DNA of 40,715 nucleotides, from positions 1 to 40,715 of the forward strand of contig CAMYXV010000007.1 of assembly GCA_947303055.1 (NCBI GenBank), read 5' to 3'. Positions within the stretch are counted from its first letter, which is position 1; each line of letters starts with the position of its first letter. This document shows positions 1 through 7,509 of this stretch, one piece after another. The stretch comes from an uncultured Bacteroidales bacterium (lineage in GTDB: Bacteria > Bacteroidota > Bacteroidia > Bacteroidales > F082). The notes under the pieces were generated by a model. The model saw nothing but the letters and a program-made list of their open reading frames with translations. It did not search any database and had not been told where the DNA came from. Both the position numbers and the translations under genes were made by a program.

Positions 1-397
1 TTTGGAAGCCATAGTTGAATACGTATTCGATGTTCTCCACGCAGGCAAAGCCTAACCCAATGAAAGAGGCGTAGACAATACCGTCGAAGTATTCATCGAA
101 GTTCTTGTCATTCCAGATGAAAATCATGAAAATGAGTAACTTGGACAACTCTTCTGGGATGCCAGCCTCCAAAAACGCGGAGAAAAACACTGTGTTTGCA
201 AGGGTTGTCCCTCCTAAAACTTTATTTATGCCTAAAACGATAATGATGTCCAAGGGGATGGCAATCATGCCGCCGATAAAAGCCTTGATGAGCGATTTGA
301 TGGGCTCTTGTTGGTATTTGTCCTTACGGTAGATGAAAATCATCAGAAGGACGACGGGCAGAATTGCGATAGCGAAGAGAAGGAGATAATAAAGCAT
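1..397 (-). CDS. PrsW-family intramembrane protease, C-terminal part cut off by window edge
   Basis: Not listed as such in the ORF track because it runs off the window. Reading the minus strand from ATG at 397 gives an uninterrupted 132-residue frame. It starts with a hydrophobic segment (MLYYLLLFAIAILPVVLLM), then a basic stretch ending QQEP, and further hydrophobic helices. Two hallmark PrsW motifs are visible: EELSK (the EExxK motif) and GLGFACVENIEYV (the GxGFAxxEN motif). PrsW proteins are multi-pass membrane proteases of the CPBP/Abi clan; the Bacillus member cleaves an anti-sigma factor, but the substrate here is unknown. The gene is divergent from guaA and its -7 box (TATTTTTG read on the minus strand, 422-415) lies in the shared palindrome. 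The family assignment is firm, the biological role is not. Confidence 0.85.
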   Translation of the reverse strand, partial: MLYYLLLFAIAILPVVLLMIFIYRKDKYQQEPIKSLIKAFIGGMIAIPLDIIIVLGINKVLGGTTLANTVFFSAFLEAGIPEELSKLLIFMIFIWNDKNFDEYFDGIVYASFIGLGFACVENIEYVFNYGFQ

Positions 398-408
398 ACT
401 TTGATTCT

Positions 409-460
409 TTTTGGCAAAAATACGGACTTTTGTTGAGAAAAAGTCTTATTTTTGCCAAAA
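409..460. promoter_or_regulatory. Divergent promoter palindrome between prsW-like gene and guaA
   Basis: Fourteen bases at 409-422 (TTTTGGCAAAAATA) are repeated as a perfect reverse complement at 447-460 (TATTTTTGCCAAAA). Inside them GACTTTT (425-431) pairs with AAAAGTC (439-445) around a 7-base centre. Each outer arm contains a Bacteroidota -7 box TATTTTTG: 447-454 facing guaA and 422-415 facing the PrsW-like gene. No well-spaced -33 TTTG is evident for either direction. The symmetry could be an operator or simply two facing promoters sharing sequence. Confidence 0.7.
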
Positions 461-469
461 TTTTCGTTT

Positions 470-2044
470 ATGCAAGAAATGATCCTCATTCTTGATTTTG
501 GCTCGCAGGTGACGCAGCTTATCGGTCGTCGCCTCCGCGAACTGAATGTGTATTGCGAAATCCATCCTTTTAATAAAATCCCTGCCATCGGTCCCAACGT
601 CAAGGGCGTGATCCTTAGCGGTAGTCCATTCTCCGTGCGTGATGAGAAGGCGCCTTTTGCCAACCTTGAAGGCATCAAGGGTAAACTGCCCCTGTTGGGC
701 ATTTGCTATGGCGCGCAGTTCATCTCTCAGCACTTCGGTGGCGAGGTCAATGGCTCCATTGCCCGTGAATATGGTCGGGCCATGCTGACGGTGGTGGATG
801 AGACTTCTCCTTTGTTTAAAGGGGTTAGCAAGACCAGCCAGGTGTGGATGAGCCACGGCGACACGATTGCCAAACTGCCCACCAACGCGAAAATTATCGC
901 CTCGACCGATGATGTAGTAAATGCCGCCTATAAGATTGACGGAGAGGAGACTTATGCCGTGCAGTTCCATCCTGAAGTGTTCCATACTAAGGAAGGACCA
1001 AAGATGCTGGCCAACTTTGCCTTGGGCATCTGTGGCTGCAAAGGCGACTGGACCCCCGACTCCTTTATCGACAACACCGTGGCAAGCTTGAAACAGAAAT
1101 TGGGCGACGACAAGGTCATCTTGGGCCTCTCGGGCGGCGTTGACAGCACCGTGGCTGCTGTGTTGCTCAACAAGGCGATAGGGCAGAACCTGACTTGTAT
1201 CTTCGTCGATAACGGCTTGCTGCGCAAAAACGAGTTTGAGGAAGTGCTTGATTCCTACAAGGAGATGGGCTTGAATGTCATAGGTGTGCATTCAGGGAAG
1301 TTGTTCCTTGAGAAACTGAAAGGCGTCACTGACCCTGAGGCCAAACGTAAAGCCATCGGCTCCACGTTTATCGACGTGTTTGACGCCGAGGCACAGAAGA
1401 TTGAAGGCGCACGCTGGTTGGCGCAAGGTACCATCTATCCCGATGTCATTGAGAGCGTGAGCGTCAACGGTCCGAGCTGCAAAATCAAGTCGCACCACAA
1501 CGTGGGTGGCCTGCCTGAGAAGATGAACCTGAAGATTGTGGAACCGTTGCGTTCCTTGTTCAAGGACGAGGTGCGTCGCGTGGGTCGCGCCTTGGGCATC
1601 AAGCGCGAGTTGATTGGCCGTCATCCTTTCCCGGGACCGAGTCTGGGCATTCGCATTTTGGGTGAAGTCACGGAAGAGAAACTCCGCATCCTCCGCGATG
1701 CAGACGACATCTTCATCAAAGGTTTGCGCAATTGGCCTTGTGAGTTGCCGAGCGCATCCTACCCGAACGAAATGGCCGACAACCTTTACGACAGCATCTG
1801 GCAAGCAGGCACAATACTGCTGCCCGTGAAGTCGGTCGGCGTGATGGGTGACGAGAGAAGCTACGAATACACTATCGCCTTGCGTGCAGTCATCTCAACC
1901 GACGGCATGACCGCCGACTGGGTGCATCTGCCATACGAGTTCATGGCCAAGGTGTCGAACGATATTATTAATAAGGTAAAAGGTGTCAACCGCGTGTGCT
2001 ACGACATTTCGTCGAAGCCGCCGGCGACCATCGAATGGGAATAA
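470..2044 (+). CDS. guaA: GMP synthase (glutamine-hydrolysing)
   Basis: Converts XMP to GMP using ATP and the amide nitrogen of glutamine, the last step of guanine nucleotide synthesis; cytosolic. The ORF track starts at a TTG (452), but ATG 470 gives [13 protein letters not shown], the usual Bacteroidota N-terminus, and 524 residues, normal for the family. The class I glutamine amidotransferase domain (about 4-190) has the nucleophile Cys79 in GICYGAQ and the partners His167 and Glu169 in QFHPE. The ATP pyrophosphatase domain has its P-loop SGGVDS at 221-226. The C-terminal dimerisation domain ends KPPATIEWE. The -7 box at 447-454 would give a leader of only about 10 nt. A LysM gene follows after 27 nt and may be co-transcribed. 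Confidence 0.97.
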   Translation: MQEMILILDFGSQVTQLIGRRLRELNVYCEIHPFNKIPAIGPNVKGVILSGSPFSVRDEKAPFANLEGIKGKLPLLGICYGAQFISQHFGGEVNGSIAREYGRAMLTVVDETSPLFKGVSKTSQVWMSHGDTIAKLPTNAKIIASTDDVVNAAYKIDGEETYAVQFHPEVFHTKEGPKMLANFALGICGCKGDWTPDSFIDNTVASLKQKLGDDKVILGLSGGVDSTVAAVLLNKAIGQNLTCIFVDNGLLRKNEFEEVLDSYKEMGLNVIGVHSGKLFLEKLKGVTDPEAKRKAIGSTFIDVFDAEAQKIEGARWLAQGTIYPDVIESVSVNGPSCKIKSHHNVGGLPEKMNLKIVEPLRSLFKDEVRRVGRALGIKRELIGRHPFPGPSLGIRILGEVTEEKLRILRDADDIFIKGLRNWPCELPSASYPNEMADNLYDSIWQAGTILLPVKSVGVMGDERSYEYTIALRAVISTDGMTADWVHLPYEFMAKVSNDIINKVKGVNRVCYDISSKPPATIEWE

Positions 2045-2071
2045 TTGGGTATCAAATAAAAACACTATATC

Positions 2072-4705
2072 ATGAAGAATAAGCTTTTTGTCGTATTCAT
2101 TTTCTTTTTCGGATTACTGGTGTTTTCTCCTTCTATTCAGGCTCAAAAGAAGACAACCGTAAGTTATAAAACGGTTACTGTCAAAGGGAAGAAGTATTAT
2201 AAGCACCATGTAACTAAAGGCGAGACTCTTATTGGCATTGCAAAAGCTTATAAGGTGTCGGTTGAAGAATTGACAAGACTGAATCCTTCTGTCGAAAAGG
2301 GCTTACAGGCGGAACAATATCTTATCGTTCCTATAAAAGTGAAGCCGAAACCAAAACCAGAGGTGAAACCAAAAACTGAGCCTAAAGCGGATACTGTCCC
2401 TTTACCTAAAGAAGATCCTAAGTTTGAATCAGGTCCTAAAGAAGAGCCTAAATCTGAACCGAATTTGAAGCAGGATGAGGTTGCTGCAAAGGAAAAAGAG
2501 GAAGAACAAATAAAAGAGCCTGGTAATGTGGTTGAGGATGAATCCAATACGGTTCAAGTAAAAGCAATCAATCCTGAAGACACCCCGAAGATAAGATTCA
2601 ATGACAAGGATTATTATCTGCATGATGTGAAAGCGGGCGAGACGCTGGAACAGATTTCAGAGGCTTATCAGATTTCAGCAGATGAAATCATGTTGTATAA
2701 TCCTGACCTGAAAAACGGCATGAAAGTCGGGATGGTGTTGGGTATCCCAGTCGGTGGCTCTAAAGATTCGAAGGATGAAAAAGGTGATGGAAACACACCT
2801 CAAGGCAAAAAAGAGGAGCCGGAAAACACGCCAAAGAATTCGGATAATGGAGTTGCCCCTGAGGTTCGGACAGAAACACCCAAAGTCAATCCAACTCCAA
2901 AGCCTGGTACAAATACGACTAAGCCTTCACCTGGAGGGTATTATACGGTGCAACCCAAGGAAGATCTGTATGACATTGCCAAGAAATTTGGTGTGGATAT
3001 AGCTGATTTAAAGGCTATTAATGAGGGTTTGAGCAACAATCCAAAGAGCGGAACGGTGATAGAAATACCAAAAATCGCCAATGAAAACGATTACATTGTT
3101 CACTATTGCGAGCGAAATGAACGTGTGACATCCCTTTTGAAGCGTTGGAAAGTAGATGAAAGTGCTTTTAGGGCCAAGAATATTTCGGTTGGTTCTCATG
3201 TTTTTGAAAATCAAGTTGTTCTGATTCCCATTCAACCGATTACGGATTTTTATTGGATGGATGAGGAACAGGAAGCGGTGGTTGCGGAGAAAATCCAAGA
3301 AGAGGGAATAGGGGAAGAAGTAGAAGCTCCTAAGCCTCCTGTTGATTTGCCTCAATTGGATTTCGATTTTGAAGCGAATGATATTCCTGTTTGCGTTGCC
3401 AACCCGGCAAATGCCCAAAAACGCTATCATGTGGCTTTGATGGTGCCTCTTTATCTGTATGATATTGATAACTTGAGCATCTCAAAGGAAAGATCAAAAA
3501 AGACGCAGAAGTCGCGTTCGATGTCTTTCCTGCAGTTCTATGAAGGTTTTATGATTGCGGCCGAAACGCTTGAAAAGCAAGGTCTGAAGTTGGATTTGAC
3601 GGTCATGGATGTGACCGACAACGTGTCATCGGCAGAGAGGGCTCTGGAGCAGATTCGTGGCAAGGACTTTGACTTGATAGTTGGGCCTTTCTTTGGCAGG
3701 TCGTTTGACGTCATAGAAGAGTATGCCAAAGCTAATGGCATTGTCATGGTCAATCCTTTATCAACCCGCGAGTCGGTCATTGAAAACAGCCCGAATGTGG
3801 TGAAGGTGAAGCCTGGCGACATAGGCATGATTCTCTCCATTTCAAGTTTGGTGAAGAATTCCTATTCTAATGCCAATGTGTTCATTGTCAGCCGTGAAAA
3901 AGCTGCAGATACGGTTTTTTTGAATCAATTGGAGCATCATCTGAATCTGGCAGTGAACGAAGAGGTTACCGTGTCGGGTGACGAGTTTTTGAACTTTGCC
4001 CGCGATGAAAGTGAGCGTTTGGAAATGGGTAGCCGTTTGGTGCCTACACTTGATGTGGAAGGTCAGGTGTATTCGACCGATGATTTCCAAAACGGCAGCA
4101 TGGATAAAGTGGTGATGCCCAACTCCGTCAGACGCTATTCCTATAGCGAAATGGGCACGCTGAAATCGCATCTTTCCGGTGTGCGCCCCAACTTGATTAT
4201 CGCTTATGGCGACGATAACGTGTTTGCAACCCAAATCTTGAACGCTTTGACCAAAAGTGCCGACCGTTTCCCCATCACTTTGGTTTGCGTCTCGGATTGG
4301 CAGAAGCATGAAAAGCTTTTGGTTGATAACTTGCTGAAAATGAATGCTATCTATGTTAGCGACTTTTTCGTTGATTATCAAGACGAAGACGTAAAGCGTT
4401 TTGTGCGTCGTTTCAGAAGCAAGTATGTCACCGAACCGCAGAACTATGCATTTGAGGGCTACGATGTGGGCTATTATTTTCTCAATGGTCTCATGCAGTA
4501 TGGCAATGAGGACTTGATAGGTTGCCTGCATTGTTATGAAGCCTCGCTCTTGCATACCCATTACCGTTTCTATTACAAAAACTATCTGAAATCGGGTGAA
4601 GAATATGGCAAGGAGAATCTGTATTGGAGTCTCTATCAATATGACAAAGAGAATATTGAACTGGTGCCCATCGACCCGTTCAAGAAGATTTCCGACCATG
4701 AGTAA
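2072..4705 (+). CDS. Exported protein with four LysM-like domains and a type 1 periplasmic-binding domain
   Basis: 877 residues. A signal peptide (about 1-24, ending SIQAQ) indicates export. Three clear LysM modules lie near 36-84 (HHVTKGETLIGIAKAY), 180-227 (HDVKAGETLEQISEAY) and 289-335 (YTVQPKEDLYDIAKKF); a fourth, weaker one follows at about 337-390. They are joined by long low-complexity Lys/Pro/Glu linkers. From about 450 to the end the sequence resembles type 1 periplasmic-binding folds (VALMVPLYLYD; DLIVGPFFGRSFDVIEEYA; GYDVGYYFLNGLMQYG), as in amino-acid ABC-transporter binding proteins and LpoA-like regulators. LysM domains bind peptidoglycan, so the likely site is the periplasm, attached to the wall. 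No permease or ATPase is adjacent, so a sensing or cell-wall role is as likely as transport. It lies between guaA (27 nt) and a lipoprotein gene that overlaps its stop. Confidence 0.85.
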   Translation: MKNKLFVVFIFFFGLLVFSPSIQAQKKTTVSYKTVTVKGKKYYKHHVTKGETLIGIAKAYKVSVEELTRLNPSVEKGLQAEQYLIVPIKVKPKPKPEVKPKTEPKADTVPLPKEDPKFESGPKEEPKSEPNLKQDEVAAKEKEEEQIKEPGNVVEDESNTVQVKAINPEDTPKIRFNDKDYYLHDVKAGETLEQISEAYQISADEIMLYNPDLKNGMKVGMVLGIPVGGSKDSKDEKGDGNTPQGKKEEPENTPKNSDNGVAPEVRTETPKVNPTPKPGTNTTKPSPGGYYTVQPKEDLYDIAKKFGVDIADLKAINEGLSNNPKSGTVIEIPKIANENDYIVHYCERNERVTSLLKRWKVDESAFRAKNISVGSHVFENQVVLIPIQPITDFYWMDEEQEAVVAEKIQEEGIGEEVEAPKPPVDLPQLDFDFEANDIPVCVANPANAQKRYHVALMVPLYLYDIDNLSISKERSKKTQKSRSMSFLQFYEGFMIAAETLEKQGLKLDLTVMDVTDNVSSAERALEQIRGKDFDLIVGPFFGRSFDVIEEYAKANGIVMVNPLSTRESVIENSPNVVKVKPGDIGMILSISSLVKNSYSNANVFIVSREKAADTVFLNQLEHHLNLAVNEEVTVSGDEFLNFARDESERLEMGSRLVPTLDVEGQVYSTDDFQNGSMDKVVMPNSVRRYSYSEMGTLKSHLSGVRPNLIIAYGDDNVFATQILNALTKSADRFPITLVCVSDWQKHEKLLVDNLLKMNAIYVSDFFVDYQDEDVKRFVRRFRSKYVTEPQNYAFEGYDVGYYFLNGLMQYGNEDLIGCLHCYEASLLHTHYRFYYKNYLKSGEEYGKENLYWSLYQYDKENIELVPIDPFKKISDHE

Positions 4706-5351
4706 GTCGTGTTGGGTGGTTCTTTTTTTCGTCGTCTTAGTGTTGACTGCCTGCGACAATGGCATAAAAAAGGCCTATTGGGAAAACGGTCAACTGAAAT
4801 CTGAGCTGCGTTATGACGGCGACAAGCTCAATGGTGAAAGCGTGTGGTACACCTCCGATGGACGTGTGATGACGCGCGCTTTTTATCAAAATGACACCCT
4901 CAACGGTCGCTATCAACGTTTTTATTCTAACGGTGCACTCGAAATAGAGTGCTGGTATAAAAATGGTCTGCGCGACAGTATCTATCGTTCCTATTCCGAG
5001 AAGGGCAATCTGGCCTCGGAAGACTATTATTTGGCTGGCAAGCTCAACGGCGAGTCAAAGAAATGGTACGACAACGGGCAGATTTTCCAAGAAGGCCAGT
5101 ATGTCGACGGCATGATGAACGGTTCATGGTTTATCTTCTATCCCAGTGGTGCCTTGGCGGGTAAGGCTGAGTACAAAATGGGCACAGGGAAACAGATTGG
5201 TTATGAGGAATCAGGCTACAAATGCTTGGAAGTCCCGTATGTTGACAACCTCAAGCACGGAAAGGAAATCTATTTTAATCCCGACGGTACCGTGACGAAA
5301 ATCGTTGAATATGAGCGAGGAAAGATGGCTTTTGAAAACGATAATCCATAA
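4698..5351 (+). CDS. Lipoprotein with MORN/YwqK-like repeats
   Basis: The ORF track extends this frame back to 4596, deep inside the previous gene. The natural start is ATG 4698, which overlaps the upstream stop by 8 nt (ATGAGTAA) and gives a clean lipoprotein signal: a hydrophobic stretch then LTAC with Cys19 as the lipidated residue. The 217-residue product then carries about five to six repeats of the type W/Y-x-NGxL/x-E...Y.DGxLNG (for example YWENGQLKSE, FYSNGALEIE, WYDNGQIFQE, FYPSGALAG). These match the MORN-like repeats of the YwqK family. Such repeats form a beta-sheet scaffold; no enzymatic role is known. The start overlap implies translational coupling to the LysM gene. Precise function unknown. 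Confidence 0.85.
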   Translation: MSKSCWVVLFFVVLVLTACDNGIKKAYWENGQLKSELRYDGDKLNGESVWYTSDGRVMTRAFYQNDTLNGRYQRFYSNGALEIECWYKNGLRDSIYRSYSEKGNLASEDYYLAGKLNGESKKWYDNGQIFQEGQYVDGMMNGSWFIFYPSGALAGKAEYKMGTGKQIGYEESGYKCLEVPYVDNLKHGKEIYFNPDGTVTKIVEYERGKMAFENDNP

Positions 5352-5395
5352 AAAAACAAATTACGGTGCGAAGTGAAGAAAATATTTCAACAAAA

Positions 5396-5428
5396 TTTGA
5401 AATTGTTTAAATAAAAGTCCTAAATTTG
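5396..5428 (+). promoter_or_regulatory. gdhA promoter, Bacteroidota sigma type
   Basis: TTTG at 5396-5399 is followed after 21 bases by TAAATTTG at 5421-5428, which matches the Bacteroidota -33/-7 pattern (TTTG, 19-21 bases, TAnnTTTG). The predicted start of transcription leaves a 5' leader of about 60 nt before gdhA. I see no riboswitch-like fold in it. Confidence 0.75.
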
Positions 5429-5493
5429 CACCGATTTATAAATGAAACAAGCTTTCTAACACAAATAACAAACCTTTAATTAAAGTCAAAAAA

Positions 5494-6834
5494 ATGAAAG
5501 TAAAAGAAATCATGAAGGCTCTTGAAGCCAAACATCCTGGCGAAAAAGAGTATTTGCAGGCCGTCGAAGAGGTCCTGGTTTCCATTGAGAAAGTGTACAA
5601 CGAGCACCCCGAATTCGAAAAAGCGAAGATCGTCGAGCGCCTTGTGGAGCCCGATCGTATTTTCACTTTCCGTGTGACCTGGGTCAACGATAAGGGTGAA
5701 GTCTGCACTAACTTAGGTTATCGTGTGCAGTTCAACGCCGCTCTTGGCGCTTACAAAGGTGGTCTCCGCTTCCACCCGGCTGTCAATGTCTCCATGCTGA
5801 AGTTCTTGGGCTTCGAACAGATCTTCAAGAACTCCCTGACCAACCTGCCTCTCGGCGGTGGTAAGGGCGGTGCCGACTTCGACCCGACGGGCAAGTCCGA
5901 CGCTGAAATCATGCGTTTCTGCCAGGCCTTCATGTATGAGCTTTGGAGAAACATCGGTCCTGACCAAGACTCACCTGCTGGTGACGTCGGCGTTGGCGGC
6001 CGTGAGATCGGTTACCTCTATGGCGCTTACAAGAAGCTCGCCCGTGAACACAGCACTGGCGCTCTGACTGGTAAGAGCTATGGCTGGGGTGGCTCACTCA
6101 TCCGTCCTGAAGCTACAGGTTTCGGTGCCATGTACTATGTTGAGCGCATGGTGAAGGAAAAGAAAGAAACCATGAAGGGTAAGAAGATTGCTCTGTCTGG
6201 CTTCGGTAATGTGGCTTGGGGCGCTGCCACCAAGGCCGTTGAAATGGGTGCCAAGGTCGTGGCTATCTCCGGTCCCGATGGCGTCTGCGAAATCAAGGAC
6301 GGTATCACCAAGGAGATGATCGACTACATGCTTGACATGCGTGCCTCTAACCGTAACAAGGTTGAAGACATGGCCACCAAGTTCCCGAAGGCCGCTAAGT
6401 TCACTGCCGGCAAGAAGGCTTGGAGCGTCAAGTGCGACATCGCTATGCCTTGCGCTTTCCAGAACGAGCTTAGCGAAGACGACGCCAACATGCTGATCAA
6501 GAACGGTGTGAAGTTCGTCGCCGAAGTGTCGAACATGGGTTGCCAGCCCGGTGCTATTGCAGCTTTCCAGAAAGCCAAGCTGCCGTTTGCTCCTGGTAAG
6601 GCTGTCAACGCCGGTGGTGTTGCCACCTCTGGCCTTGAGATCTGCCAAAACGCTGGTCACATCAACTGGACTGCCGAAGAGGTCGATGTCAAGTTGCACA
6701 AGATCATGAACGACATCTATGACATGTGCGTTGAGTACGGTAAGAATGGCAAGACCATTGACTACGTCAAGGGTGCCAATATCGCTGGCTTCATGCGCGT
6801 TGCCAAGGCTATGCTCGCTCAGGGTATCATCTAA
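5494..6834 (+). CDS. gdhA: Glutamate dehydrogenase, NADP-type hexameric
   Basis: Catalyses reversible reductive amination of 2-oxoglutarate to glutamate, a main route of ammonium assimilation in Bacteroidales. The 446 residues match the usual length of the short hexameric class. Recognisable blocks are KGGLRFHPAVN and LPLGGGKGGADFDP (substrate-binding and catalytic lysines), GPDQDSPAGDVGVGGREIGY (catalytic Asp region), the GWGGSLIRPEATGFG segment and a Rossmann nucleotide loop ALSGFGNVAWGAA. Overall similarity is to NADP-specific enzymes (EC 1.4.1.4), but cofactor choice cannot be proved by eye. Codon use is strongly biased (many GGT/GGC, AAG, CTC/CTG), as in highly expressed genes. It has its own promoter and terminator, so it is probably monocistronic. 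Confidence 0.96.
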   Translation: MKVKEIMKALEAKHPGEKEYLQAVEEVLVSIEKVYNEHPEFEKAKIVERLVEPDRIFTFRVTWVNDKGEVCTNLGYRVQFNAALGAYKGGLRFHPAVNVSMLKFLGFEQIFKNSLTNLPLGGGKGGADFDPTGKSDAEIMRFCQAFMYELWRNIGPDQDSPAGDVGVGGREIGYLYGAYKKLAREHSTGALTGKSYGWGGSLIRPEATGFGAMYYVERMVKEKKETMKGKKIALSGFGNVAWGAATKAVEMGAKVVAISGPDGVCEIKDGITKEMIDYMLDMRASNRNKVEDMATKFPKAAKFTAGKKAWSVKCDIAMPCAFQNELSEDDANMLIKNGVKFVAEVSNMGCQPGAIAAFQKAKLPFAPGKAVNAGGVATSGLEICQNAGHINWTAEEVDVKLHKIMNDIYDMCVEYGKNGKTIDYVKGANIAGFMRVAKAMLAQGII

Positions 6835-6855
6835 TCCAGAGTTAAAAAAGGTTTT

Positions 6856-6889
6856 GCAAGGCGGCTCACAAGGCCGCCTTGCTTTTTTT
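6856..6889 (+). terminator. Intrinsic terminator after gdhA
   Basis: GCAAGGCGGC (6856-6865) and GCCGCCTTGC (6873-6882) form a perfect 10-bp stem with a 7-base loop, followed by seven T residues (6883-6889). It begins 21 nt after the gdhA stop codon. Confidence 0.93.
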
Positions 6890-6953
6890 CTGCTTTTTTC
6901 AAAAATATTATGTAAAAACCGTTACGTAAAATACGTAATATTGGAAAAATGTC

Positions 6954-6961
6954 TATTTTTG
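6954..6961 (+). promoter_or_regulatory. Possible -7 box directly before the NUDIX gene
   Basis: TATTTTTG at 6954-6961 matches the Bacteroidota -7 consensus but lies only 4 nt before the ATG at 6966. If it is used, the transcript would be nearly or fully leaderless, or translation would start downstream. No suitable -33 element is visible. Confidence 0.4.
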
Positions 6962-6965
6962 AGCT

Positions 6966-7430
6966 ATGAAACAAACCACCCAATGCTATTTGGAGTGCGG
7001 CAGCCAATACCTCATGCTGCACCGCACCAAAAAGGAAAACGACGAAAACCACGACAAATGGATTGGCGTGGGCGGCAAGTTCGAGGAAGGTGAGAGCCCT
7101 GAGGACTGCATGAGGCGCGAAATCCGCGAAGAGACGGGCTTTGAAGTCACGGCATGGCGCTATTGCGGCATTGTGACCTTTGTGCACAACATCTGGCCTG
7201 CCGAACAGATGCACATCTTCGTCTGCACCGACTGGATGGGCGAACAAATCGACTGCAACGAGGGTGATTTGGAATGGATTGAAAAACAAAAGCTTCTCGA
7301 GCTTCCATCTTGGGAAGGCGACAAGATTTTCCTTCGCCTTATTGATGAACACAGGTCATTTTTTTCGTTGAAACTGACCTACGAAAACGACACGCTGAAA
7401 GAGGCGGTTTTGGACGGAAAACCGCTGTAA
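6966..7430 (+). CDS. NUDIX hydrolase, MutT/8-oxo-dGTPase-like
   Basis: 154 residues. The Nudix box is complete: it begins GKFEEGESPED, continues through CMRREIREETGF and fits G-x5-E-x7-REUxEExGU, with the metal-binding glutamates present. Nudix enzymes hydrolyse nucleoside diphosphates linked to another group. The N-terminus (CYLECGSQYLMLHRTKK) and the layout resemble MutT-type 8-oxo-dGTP diphosphatases, which clean oxidised nucleotides from the pool, but substrate specificity cannot be read from the box alone. The gene stands alone between the gdhA terminator and the promoter of the T9SS gene. Confidence 0.9.
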   Translation: MKQTTQCYLECGSQYLMLHRTKKENDENHDKWIGVGGKFEEGESPEDCMRREIREETGFEVTAWRYCGIVTFVHNIWPAEQMHIFVCTDWMGEQIDCNEGDLEWIEKQKLLELPSWEGDKIFLRLIDEHRSFFSLKLTYENDTLKEAVLDGKPL

Positions 7431-7451
7431 ATGAACTTTTTTCTTGCATAA

Positions 7452-7482
7452 TTGGTACGTTTTTTGCATTTTTATACGTTTG
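7452..7482 (+). promoter_or_regulatory. Promoter of first T9SS surface-protein gene
   Basis: TTG at 7452-7454 is followed after 20 bases by TACGTTTG at 7475-7482, a full match to TAnnTTTG. The start codon at 7510 follows 27 nt later. Confidence 0.6.
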
Positions 7483-7509
7483 TGTTTTTAGAAACAAAGT
7501 CAAATTACA

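Noticed and set aside
446-1291. 281-aa minus-strand ORF opposite guaA
   Set aside because: Antisense shadow of an unambiguous GMP synthase.
4596-4697. N-terminal extension of the MORN lipoprotein in the ORF track
   Set aside because: It lies inside the LysM gene and would bury the lipoprotein signal; ATG 4698 gives a proper start with overlap coupling.
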